23,104 nucleotides of DNA, from the IMG/VR virus record IMGVR_UViG_3300048527_000010, positions 1 through 23,104 of that record, one strand, 5' to 3'. The number at the start of each line of letters is the position of its first letter. The first letter of the stretch is position 1. Both the position numbers and the translations under genes were made by a program. The notes under the pieces were generated by a model. That model ran no database searches. It saw only the letters and a program-made list of their open reading frames with translations, and was not told the origin of the DNA. Below, piece after piece: positions 8,785 to 15,336 of this stretch. The DNA is from a virus.

Positions 8785-9983
8785 CAGAAGGTCCCGCCCA
8801 CCACCACGCCAGATGGCGCAACGCCCAGTGCGGCATAAGCGGCCGCGCCATCGGCGGCGGTAAACACCGCATCACCCACAGCCGTGGCTCCAAGGTTGAT
8901 GCGAGCGGCCCCGGCCGTTGTCGCGCCAGTGCCGCCGTCTGACACCTGGATGGGAACGGCCAGGCCGCCCGTGTCGGCGTTGACCACATCGGTGCCATCG
9001 CAATACAGGATCGAGCGCGAGCCGGATGCCACCAGCACGCCAGCGCCAGCCGATGTTTTGATGGTGAAGTTGTACGCACCCGTGGTCTCGTTGTTCACCC
9101 AGTACTGCTGCACCGTGGCTGGAACGATGATGTTGCGGTTGCCCGTCAGCGTTCCGGTGAATCCGTAGGCGATGCGGTTGAGCTCGGTGCCGGTCAGCGT
9201 GTAGTTTCCGGTACCGGACACGTTGATCGAGGTGTAGTCGAAGGCGAAGGTGGCGGACTGGCCAAAACCGATCGTGTAGTAGTTGATGCCGTCCGAGACG
9301 ATGATGGCCGACTCGCCAGGCTGGAAAGACAGCGTTGCGCTGCCGTCAATGAAAACAGTGCCCGTTGGGTCGGCCACGATCGCACCAGACCCCGAGTTGC
9401 GCAAGTAGCAAAACCAGTCATTTCCGACGGTGGTGGGGGCCGGCAGCGTCAGTGTTCCGCCAGCGCCAGTCCAAACAAACATGCGCGCTCTGTCTTGCAC
9501 GCCTGCGCTGTAGTTGCTGTTGAACTCAGTGATTGGAACGGACTGCGATAGCAGCGTGCCGGTGGCCACAATACCGTTGCCAGCAAGCGATGAGGCGTTG
9601 ACCGTGGATGTGGTTGCGCCGTACTGCAGAGCAACCCAAGCGCCTGCGGCCGTGCTGTTGTTGGTGAGGTAAACCTGCCACAGCGTGCCGGACGCCACGG
9701 TGACGATTTGGGTGCCGGCCGCGTTTTTGACAGTGAACGTCGATGCGCCCAGGTTGTTAAACAGGATGGTTTGGCCCGTACCGGTACCGTTTGCAGGCGG
9801 CAGCGTGATGGATAGGCCTGCGGACGCCGGTGTGACGTCCATGATCTTGGTGGCCAGGTTTGAGCTTGTCGAGGTCTCGTCGGGCCAGCTCAGCGTAATG
9901 TCGGCAACCAGGGCCGTCGAGCTGTAATCTATCTCGCTGGGGTAAATATTCGCCCCACCGAAAACGTCGGTGTATGTGGTCAT
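8784..9983 (-). CDS. Beta-repeat tail structural protein
   Basis: This 399-aa protein contains three imperfect copies of a beta module, at about residues 58-120, 178-240 and 285-337. Each has a LP-A or VPA start, an N-x-G turn, a G-T strand and a final dG or sDG turn before aromatic residues. Residues 350-366 read GGTGATTAGAARINLGA, a sequence typical of phage tail fibres, and the protein ends in VVVGGTF. The nearby 806-aa fibre has the same two features. The start overlaps the upstream adaptor stop as ATGA. It probably forms a fibre, spike base or carbohydrate-binding appendage attached to the tail hub coded just downstream. Cys191 and Cys328 are isolated. No enzymatic motif is visible. Confidence 0.8.
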   Translation of the reverse strand: MTTYTDVFGGANIYPSEIDYSSTALVADITLSWPDETSTSSNLATKIMDVTPASAGLSITLPPANGTGTGQTILFNNLGASTFTVKNAAGTQIVTVASGTLWQVYLTNNSTAAGAWVALQYGATTSTVNASSLAGNGIVATGTLLSQSVPITEFNSNYSAGVQDRARMFVWTGAGGTLTLPAPTTVGNDWFCYLRNSGSGAIVADPTGTVFIDGSATLSFQPGESAIIVSDGINYYTIGFGQSATFAFDYTSINVSGTGNYTLTGTELNRIAYGFTGTLTGNRNIIVPATVQQYWVNNETTGAYNFTIKTSAGAGVLVASGSRSILYCDGTDVVNADTGGLAVPIQVSDGGTGATTAGAARINLGATAVGDAVFTAADGAAAYAALGVAPSGVVVGGTF

Positions 9984-10609
9984 GCTTCAGTCCTTTGGGC
10001 GCTGCGGTCCATGATTTTCTTCAGGTCCTCGCCGTTGATCGCCTGGGCGGCGCGGTCGTACATTTGCTGCCATGTGCCGATGCGCTCGTCCTTCTTCAGG
10101 AACGGCGTGGCCTCCAGCAATGTGGCGTACAGCAGCAGGTCGGGCGCGTACTCGGTCAGCCAGTTGGTCTGGAAGTCCTCGCCCAAAAAGCGCGGCTGCT
10201 CGTAGTAAAGAACCTCAAGCGTCTGCGCAGCGATGGGCGTTGGCGTGATCAGCCAGTGGTTGTAGTCGTAGTCCGCATAAAACTGCGGAACAGCCGTCTC
10301 GGCCTCGTCCGGCCAGTAGCCTCGGCAATACTCATAGGCGCGGGCAAAAATCGGCTGTCCGTCCAGCGTCATGCTGATCGTGTCGCGCCAACGGTCGGGC
10401 TTGCGGTAGGTGGCGACGCCAATTTGCAGCGGGGTTTGAACGGCGCGAATGAAGCCCTGAATCTTGAGCTCGCGAGAGATGCGGCGCTCGCCAAGTGTGA
10501 CCAGGCGAGGCAGCTGCTCATAAACGATCTGGTCGCTCTCAGCGGTAAAGCCCCGCTCAAGGTAGCGGCGCACATCTTCCAGCAAGCTGCTGTACGTCAT
10601 CGTGTACAT
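9980..10609 (-). CDS. Phage adaptor / head-tail connector protein
   Basis: This 209-aa protein begins with helices (MTYSSLLEDVRRYLERG, then EQLPRLVTLGERRISREL), followed by beta strands and a YWLITPTP-like strand (here HWLITPTPIAAQTLEVLYYE), and ends with helices containing NWLTEYAPDLLLYATLLEA and GTWQQMYDRA. This helix-beta-helix plan with a PTP strand is characteristic of the phage adaptor family that forms a ring under the portal. The chosen start, ATG 10609, has a TGGAG site five bases upstream; an ATG at 10600 is less well placed. It is the first gene after a putative promoter at 10664-10692, and heads the tail/ejection unit. Confidence 0.85.
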   Translation of the reverse strand: MYTMTYSSLLEDVRRYLERGFTAESDQIVYEQLPRLVTLGERRISRELKIQGFIRAVQTPLQIGVATYRKPDRWRDTISMTLDGQPIFARAYEYCRGYWPDEAETAVPQFYADYDYNHWLITPTPIAAQTLEVLYYEQPRFLGEDFQTNWLTEYAPDLLLYATLLEATPFLKKDERIGTWQQMYDRAAQAINGEDLKKIMDRSAQRTEA

Positions 10610-10663
10610 GGGGACTCCAAATGGTTATGAAGCCGCTGGTCCAGCTGGCGCGTTGTTGCGGGA

Positions 10664-10692
10664 ATTATAGGGCTCGGCAGACATTTTGGGAA
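10664..10692 (-). promoter_or_regulatory. Putative sigma70-like promoter for the tail/ejection unit
   Basis: On the minus strand, TTCCCA (10687-10692, 4 of 6 to TTGACA) is followed by a 17-base spacer and a perfect TATAAT (10664-10669). The core CCTATAATTCCC (10660-10671) recurs at the two other module boundaries. It lies in the 90-base gap between the endolysin stop and the adaptor gene. Transcription should start near 10657 and run into the adaptor gene. Nothing else is evident in this gap. Confidence 0.6.
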
Positions 10693-10699
10693 ACAGGCG

Positions 10700-11212
10700 T
10701 CAGGCGGCCATGTTGCCGGCCACGGACGCCACCTCTGTGACACGGCGGCTCCAGCCTTTGCCGAATGTGTCCCAGTTCTGCAAGTCCATCAAGAACGACA
10801 GGCGGCGCTTGTTGTAGTCCTCAACCAGGTCAGCGGGGCCAAATCCAGCCACGGCAGCCAGCGTCTTGGGGCCAATACCGCCATCGGGCTCAACGCCAAC
10901 GCAGGCCTGCAACCACTTGGCCGCACGGCCTGGACCGCTGTTGACGGCCGCGTCAAACACGGCGTAGTCCACGCCAGCCGGTAGATCGTCGCCTTTGATC
11001 TTGTCCCAGTATTTGGCCTTGTACATGGGGCCAACAATCTCGGGTGTCAGTGCGCGCATGGCCTTCTCGTCAACCTCGTGGCCAACCCACTCCTCCCAAA
11101 CCTTCTTGGTCACGCCAAGGTTGGTCATGCCGCCGGGGTCGGCAGGGTGGTTCACAAAGCCGCCTTCGTGATGCAAAACGGCTTTGAGCGCGGATTCGAA
11201 GTTGTCTTTCAT
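10700..11212 (-). CDS. Endolysin, glycoside hydrolase family 108 type
   Basis: This 170-aa enzyme should cleave the glycan strands of peptidoglycan (N-acetylmuramidase activity in characterised relatives). The N-terminal catalytic domain shows HHEGGFVNHPADPGGMTNLG (residues 14-33), the family hallmark; Glu16 in EGG is the expected catalytic acid. The C-terminal part has a peptidoglycan-binding segment of the family-108 partner type (WLQACVGVEPDGGIGPKTL, about 100-118). No signal peptide or signal-anchor is visible, so release depends on the holin. The start overlaps the holin stop as ATGA, making a coupled holin-endolysin pair. Length is usual for the family. Confidence 0.93.
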   Translation of the reverse strand: MKDNFESALKAVLHHEGGFVNHPADPGGMTNLGVTKKVWEEWVGHEVDEKAMRALTPEIVGPMYKAKYWDKIKGDDLPAGVDYAVFDAAVNSGPGRAAKWLQACVGVEPDGGIGPKTLAAVAGFGPADLVEDYNKRRLSFLMDLQNWDTFGKGWSRRVTEVASVAGNMAA

Positions 11213-11673
11213 TTCATGTCCTTAAGTTTCTGGATTTCACTGCCCTTGTCTTTGGAGCCTTGGGAACTTCCACGGTGGAAGTTCAGCACGGTGCCGGACA
11301 TGGTGATGAGAGAGCCGAGGGCCATGTAGACCAGCTCTTTATTCTGCTCGGGCACGCCTTTGATGAATGCAAACCACGCCAAGAAGATGGTGGCAGCAAC
11401 GATTCCAACGTCCAAAGCATAGGCGGTGTTTTTGGCCAGCCACGATGCCTCTGTGGACTCCTGAATCTTAGCGTTCATGTCCCGCGCGCTGTCGGTGTTG
11501 GCGTTGCTCAACTCGACCAGCTTGGTGTCGTTGGCCATTTGAGCCAATTCGCCGTTCTGCTGCATCTGCGCCAACTCTTGCTTTGCGGCTGCGGCGGCTG
11601 CCGGGTCAGGCAGGAAACGGTCGATCAGTTTTCCGCCAATAGCAGCCAGTGGGTTCAAGTCACTTAGGTTCAT
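11209..11673 (-). CDS. Holin, 3TM/GTA-holin-like family
   Basis: This 154-aa membrane protein has an N-terminal amphipathic segment with AIGGKLIDRFLPDP (about 10-24), a charged Ala/Gln helix (25-80), and two clear hydrophobic segments (about 84-104 and 112-132). A basic tail with RGSSQGSKDK (134-143) follows. The GSS-GSK tail after the last hydrophobic helix and the LIDRFLPDP start are typical of the 3TM holin family known from gene transfer agents and many phages. I chose ATG 11673 because it overlaps the previous stop as TGATG; an in-frame ATG at 11883 would add 70 residues overlapping the previous gene. Directly upstream of the endolysin, it should form the membrane lesion that releases the enzyme. 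Confidence 0.88.
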   Translation of the reverse strand: MNLSDLNPLAAIGGKLIDRFLPDPAAAAAAKQELAQMQQNGELAQMANDTKLVELSNANTDSARDMNAKIQESTEASWLAKNTAYALDVGIVAATIFLAWFAFIKGVPEQNKELVYMALGSLITMSGTVLNFHRGSSQGSKDKGSEIQKLKDMK

Positions 11674-12290
11674 CAGTTGCCCCTTTTGGTTAGCATAGCG
11701 CTGGCGATCTCCAGCATGAATTTCACCTGTTCTAAGCTCTCGGGCTGTTGCGCCCAACCAACAGTGATCTGGCCAACAAAGCGATGACTGTCTGGCGGCA
11801 CGCTGACTCGGCAGGTGTAGCCGACGCCCTTCTCGATGTACCACAGGCCAACCTCGGACTGGGCGTAGCGGTACTCGCTGCACGGAATCTGGTTGGTCAT
11901 CAGGGCGATCACGTCGTTGTTGTTTCCTGAGTTCTGGCTAAACAGACCAACGTCGATGTCCTCAATGCTCTTGTCCCGGCCGTCCTTGGTGTACGCCTTG
12001 TGCAGCACGCGGCTGTTGAACAAGGGGTTGACCTTGAACACGGCCACCACCGTTGCGCCCGTCTTTTTGAAAAGCATGGTGGAGGCCTCGTCAACCCGGC
12101 CAACATTGATCTCGGGCAGCTTCTTGGACTCCTTGTAGGCGTCGCGCATGAACTCTTGGTTCTGCCACAGGAAGTAGCCGGTGAACGCCACCACGCCCAT
12201 GATGAGGATGGCAAACAGCTTGAACGGCGAGTCCACATACCCGAGCACCTTGTCGAGGGTGGAGTTGGCATTTAGCTTATCGTCGCTCAT
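11673..12290 (-). CDS. Membrane-anchored protein of unknown function in the lysis block
   Basis: This 205-aa protein has one transmembrane helix near the N-terminus (about 23-42, FKLFAILIMGVVAFTGYFLW), preceded by a short polar tail. A soluble domain of about 155 residues follows. The domain contains a KVNPLFNSR segment, two cysteines (in IPCSEY and YTCRVSVPP) and a GQITVGW strand; the folding pattern recalls GAF-like alpha/beta domains but I cannot confirm it. Orientation could put the domain in the periplasm, where the two Cys could pair, or in the cytoplasm. It is coupled upstream by ATGA and downstream to the holin by TGATG, so it is expressed with the lysis genes. An inner-membrane spanin, antiholin or signal-sensing role is possible, but none is shown. 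Confidence 0.8.
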   Translation of the reverse strand: MSDDKLNANSTLDKVLGYVDSPFKLFAILIMGVVAFTGYFLWQNQEFMRDAYKESKKLPEINVGRVDEASTMLFKKTGATVVAVFKVNPLFNSRVLHKAYTKDGRDKSIEDIDVGLFSQNSGNNNDVIALMTNQIPCSEYRYAQSEVGLWYIEKGVGYTCRVSVPPDSHRFVGQITVGWAQQPESLEQVKFMLEIASAMLTKRGN

Positions 12291-12733
12291 CGCAGGTGCT
12301 TCACATACAAGACGATGCCGTAGCCTATCAAGGCCGCCAGAATCACGGTGGCGACCCCCACGGCTATGTACTCGGACCAGCGATCAATTGCCCGCTTGCG
12401 CAAAACGATGCGGCGTGCTTCGGCCTCCTTAGCCTCACGACGACGCCTGGCTGCGGCGGCCTGGAATTTAACCCAGTCCTCCCACATGCCAGGGCGGCCG
12501 GCGTAGACCATCGACTCGCGCAGGTGTTCTTCCTGCTGCCTGAGCTGCTCCAGCGCCATGAATTCTTCCATGTCGGAGCCGCCACCCTTCTTGGTGGCTT
12601 TTTCCTGAATCTTGGCCTTGTTGTCAAAGTAGTCGAACACCCGAGACCCAAGCGCAGACAGCTCTTTTCCGTTGGCCAGCGCCGCCTTGATGACATTAAA
12701 AGCCGCGTTGGCAGCGGCGAGCTCTGCAATCAT
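12287..12733 (-). CDS. C-terminally anchored basic membrane protein, lysis block
   Basis: This 148-aa protein has an Ala-rich N-terminal helix (1-30), a charged linker, a conserved-looking YAGRPGMWEDWVKFQ patch (77-91), a strongly basic helix (ARRRREAKEAEARRIVLRKR, about 95-114) and one transmembrane helix near the C-terminus (about 122-144). Such tail-anchored topology leaves the bulk in the cytoplasm. I recall proteins with the AGRPG-W motif from other phage genomes next to lysis genes, always uncharacterised. Its start overlaps the stop of a 31-aa membrane gene (ATGA) and its stop overlaps the start of the 205-aa membrane gene (ATGA). A holin partner or regulator is a reasonable guess only. 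Confidence 0.8.
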   Translation of the reverse strand: MIAELAAANAAFNVIKAALANGKELSALGSRVFDYFDNKAKIQEKATKKGGGSDMEEFMALEQLRQQEEHLRESMVYAGRPGMWEDWVKFQAAAARRRREAKEAEARRIVLRKRAIDRWSEYIAVGVATVILAALIGYGIVLYVKHLR

Positions 12734-12825
12734 CTCAGCACCTCAATCAGGGTCTTGGTTGTCCAAATAACAATGCCAACAATCAAAATTGCCGCGACAA
12801 GAGCCTCGGCAAAGTCTCTCATCAT
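12730..12825 (-). CDS. 31-aa single-helix membrane microprotein
   Basis: ATG at 12825 opens a 31-codon frame ending in TGA at 12730-12732. The product starts MMRDFAEAL and ends KTLIEVLR; the centre (about 8-22, ALVAAILIVGIVIWT) is a single hydrophobic helix. Both ends are coupled: its ATG overlaps the stop of the 106-aa gene (ATGA, 12822-12825) and its stop overlaps the ATG of the 148-aa gene (ATGA, 12730-12733). It fills the only gap in the coupled chain exactly, which a random frame would rarely do. A second ATG at codon 2 could also serve. By size it could be a pinholin-like, antiholin-like or holin-modulating peptide; function is unknown. Confidence 0.7.
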   Translation of the reverse strand: MMRDFAEALVAAILIVGIVIWTTKTLIEVLR

Positions 12826-13142
12826 GCAGCCCAGGGCAGTGCAGGCGTTACCACTGGCGGGTTGATCTGGTTTTGGATTTGCTGCTCAACAGCGGCCTCT
12901 GTGGCGTCTTTGTCCACGCCGTTGGCCCAAATCCAGCCCAGCACTTGTTCTTGCGTCAGGTCGGCGTAGGGTGTGAAGCCGGAGCCTGTTGGGGCTGGCA
13001 GTGAGCATGTGGAGTACACCGAGGCAGTGTAGGCGTCTTGCACACCGGAGCATGTCCAGTGGGCATTGAACACCACATCAGTTTCGTTGTCGGCCTGTGG
13101 GTAGCAGTCCATTGCGGTAATTGTCCAGTTGATTGTCGTCAT
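12822..13142 (-). CDS. Small conserved-type phage protein, DUF7936-like
   Basis: This 106-aa protein starts MTTINWTITAMDCYP and contains VVFNAHWTCSG, a TASVYSTCSLP segment, then FTPYADLTQEQVLGWIW and a helical C-terminus. I recognise the layout from small phage proteins coded next to tail fibres, which I recall being grouped as DUF7936; the assignment is from memory. Three cysteines (13, 31 and 46) are present and no membrane helix. An AAGGA site six bases before the ATG supports the start. It lies 9 bases after the VanZ/YfiM-like gene and overlaps the 31-aa gene. It may be a fibre accessory or structural protein rather than a lysis protein. Confidence 0.8.
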   Translation of the reverse strand: MTTINWTITAMDCYPQADNETDVVFNAHWTCSGVQDAYTASVYSTCSLPAPTGSGFTPYADLTQEQVLGWIWANGVDKDATEAAVEQQIQNQINPPVVTPALPWAA

Positions 13143-13151
13143 GGTGAGTCC

Positions 13152-13406
13152 TTAAAAGTGAGAGCAATAAAAACCCAGAGCGCCACCAGCCGATGTGACC
13201 AGAGCGTCCCAGATGTCAGGGGTGTGATTTTCTTTGTTCAAAGCGTCATAGAGTTCCTTGATGAACCCTGCAACAACCGATAAAGCAAAGGCGTACTGAG
13301 GGCCAGTGAACGGCAAGAACACAGCGAACAGGATGACCCCGGCAGCAAAGTGGAGGGCTTTGTCAGCGGGGATGCTGTTCAGGCGTGTGAGGACTTGATC
13401 GATCAT
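13152..13406 (-). CDS. Small multi-helix membrane protein, VanZ/YfiM-like
   Basis: This 84-aa protein has hydrophobic segments at about 17-32, 37-50 and 66-82. Motifs DKALHFAAG (15-23), KELYDALNK (50-58) and D...ALVTSAGGALG (64-78) match the pattern DK-HF...KE-YD...D---GG--G of the small YfiM/VanZ-related membrane proteins. Their function in phages is not established; holin-like or envelope roles have been suggested by position only. The start overlaps the S74 fibre stop as ATGA, so it is translated from the fibre message. It leads into the lysis block. Confidence 0.8.
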   Translation of the reverse strand: MIDQVLTRLNSIPADKALHFAAGVILFAVFLPFTGPQYAFALSVVAGFIKELYDALNKENHTPDIWDALVTSAGGALGFYCSHF

Positions 13407-15319
13407 GCTGCTTCCAGTGCTGCAAGGCGTTGACGGAGGGATTGGATTTCCTTGACCAACATAGGCACAAGTTTGGAATAGTCCACTGCCATCATTGCTT
13501 CTGGGTCAGCGGGTTGATGCACAGCTTCGGGAGCAACAGTCACAAGTTCTTGGGCAATAAATCCGTAACGTTGGTGTGAACCGTCTGATTTCCAGTCGTA
13601 TTCACGCACTTGCAAAGCATCAATCAAGGCAGAAGCTGAAGCGGCGTCTTGGATGTTCTCTTTCAGGCGTTGGTCTGAAGTTGTGTTGTACAGCACTGCC
13701 GTTGTGCCTGATTGGGTGATAGAACCGATTGACGATCCGTTGTAGCCAAATCCAACGTAACCAAAACCAGTAGTAGTTCCGTTAATGTGATTTACGTACA
13801 AGCCTTTGTTGGTTTTGTCGAAGTTAAAACTGTCGGAGTTTTGATACGCCGTTCCAGTAGTCCCCACCAGCAAGTTACCGCTGGAGTCAATACGGGCGCG
13901 TTCTGTGGTGGCTGTGCCAAACAACATTGCGTCCAAGATGTGGTTGTATTGCAGGTAGCCACGATAGCGGTCAGTTCCTGATGCTCCATCAGCAAAGCAC
14001 AGGTATCCGCTACTCGCAGTGCCCGTGTAAATGGTTGCGCCCCAGTCGGATGTGCCTGAACCAATGCCAACCCCGTTTACAAGCCAAGCAGACGGGTTCG
14101 TCTGGCCAACCCCCAAATTCCCACTCGCATCCAGCGTCATCGCCTGAGTAAAGCTAATAGCGTTACCTGCTGTGCCGGAGGGGGCGGTGAACCATGCGTG
14201 AAAACCGTTAAACGACTGATACTGAGTGGCGGCAGCGGAAATACCATAGCGCCACCCCGAGCCGTTGTACCAAGCGTTTGCCGAAAGGAATACGTTGTTG
14301 TTTGCTGCGCTGGCAAGGCTTGAACCAACTCCAGCAAACTCAAATGCTTTTAATCCACTCCAAGCACTCGGAGTAACCCCCAAGCCGAGGTTGCCGGAGG
14401 AGTCGAGGCGCATACTTTCCGTGGCGTAGTTGTTGCGCGAGAAAATAATTGGCTGAGTCGTTCCAAGTGTTGAAAACGCCAAACCAGTGCCATCTACAGC
14501 AATGTCGCCACCGTTGACGTTATCGCTGCTCATGCGAATTCTTCCGCCAGCAACTTGTAGTTTCTGTGCAGGCGAACTCGTCCCAATACCCAGACCTGTG
14601 CTGGTCAGGCGCATTTGTTCGCCGCTTACGTTCCATGCTTGGTATGAGCCAGCAATAGAAATCAGAGGCGAATAGGCAGCGCCAGTTCGGTCGTACGATG
14701 TGTAGTAAGCGATACCGCCAGACGCAAAGATTTCAGCGCCGACCCCCGTACCTGCAAGCGCAGAACCAGTGCCTTCAATTCGACCACCATTACCAAACCG
14801 ACCAAAACCTATCGTGGCAAACGTAGTCCCATCAAACGTCAGCGCACTACCAGAGGTCAGTACTTTGGAGCCGTTGAGGTAGGCCACGCCGTTGGCTGTG
14901 CCGCCTGAGAGGGTTACAGCGCCCGACGCGCTCAGCGTGGTGAACGCGCCCGTGTTCGGTGTCGTAGCGCCCACGGTGCCGTTCAGGGCACCAGCGAACG
15001 AGGTCGCGGTGACGGCTGCCAAACCACTCAGGTTCCCCGAGTCGTCCAAGATGCCAGCCGAGTTTTGCACCAGCTTGCCGGTGGTGGTGTCAAAACGCAC
15101 CAGCGCGTTGTCCGTGGCTGAGGCTGGGCCAACAACATCACCGCTTGCGCCAGCCGCAGAAGCCAGCAGTGTGACCACACCGCTGTTGTTTTTGTAGTAC
15201 AGCTTGCCGTCCGTGATGTTCAGAGCTGGCTCGCCGTTGGCCAGGTTGCCTGCAGATGGCACGGCCGATGCTGTGGTGCTGTAGTACAGCTGGATGGGTG
15301 TGTAGCCTGCTTGGGACAT
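13403..15319 (-). CDS. Tail fibre with C-terminal S74 intramolecular chaperone
   Basis: I start this 638-aa fibre at ATG 15319 (MSQAGYTPIQLYYS), which has GAGAGG eight bases before it; an in-frame ATG at 15367 would overlap the previous gene. The N-terminal part (about 5-60) resembles virion-attachment ends of fibres (NLANGEPALNITDGKLYY). The shaft has recurring LDSSGNLGLG-type repeats at about 236-248, 303-314, 394-405 and 475-486. The last 91 residues are a peptidase S74 chaperone: TTSDQRLKENI carries the Ser548-Lys553 dyad expected for self-cleavage just before Ser548, followed by YGFIAQEL. In known fibres and endosialidases this domain drives trimer folding and is then cut off. The C-terminal half of the gene has lower GC, suggesting exchange of the receptor-binding part. 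Confidence 0.92.
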   Translation of the reverse strand: MSQAGYTPIQLYYSTTASAVPSAGNLANGEPALNITDGKLYYKNNSGVVTLLASAAGASGDVVGPASATDNALVRFDTTTGKLVQNSAGILDDSGNLSGLAAVTATSFAGALNGTVGATTPNTGAFTTLSASGAVTLSGGTANGVAYLNGSKVLTSGSALTFDGTTFATIGFGRFGNGGRIEGTGSALAGTGVGAEIFASGGIAYYTSYDRTGAAYSPLISIAGSYQAWNVSGEQMRLTSTGLGIGTSSPAQKLQVAGGRIRMSSDNVNGGDIAVDGTGLAFSTLGTTQPIIFSRNNYATESMRLDSSGNLGLGVTPSAWSGLKAFEFAGVGSSLASAANNNVFLSANAWYNGSGWRYGISAAATQYQSFNGFHAWFTAPSGTAGNAISFTQAMTLDASGNLGVGQTNPSAWLVNGVGIGSGTSDWGATIYTGTASSGYLCFADGASGTDRYRGYLQYNHILDAMLFGTATTERARIDSSGNLLVGTTGTAYQNSDSFNFDKTNKGLYVNHINGTTTGFGYVGFGYNGSSIGSITQSGTTAVLYNTTSDQRLKENIQDAASASALIDALQVREYDWKSDGSHQRYGFIAQELVTVAPEAVHQPADPEAMMAVDYSKLVPMLVKEIQSLRQRLAALEAA

Positions 15320-15336
15320 AGTTTTCCTCTCGAAAT

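Noticed and set aside
10625-10684. 19-codon minus-strand frame before the adaptor gene
   Set aside because: No ribosome site, and the putative promoter -10 box lies within it. Considered chance.
11674-11883. 70-residue N-terminal extension of the holin
   Set aside because: It would overlap the 205-aa gene and has Arg/Trp-rich shadow composition. ATG 11673 overlaps the previous stop as TGATG and gives a normal holin N-terminus.
11909-12271. 120-codon frame within the 205-aa membrane gene, checked as an embedded outer-membrane spanin
   Set aside because: The product is Ser/Arg/Cys-rich with no lipobox after a signal sequence, and looks like an out-of-frame shadow.
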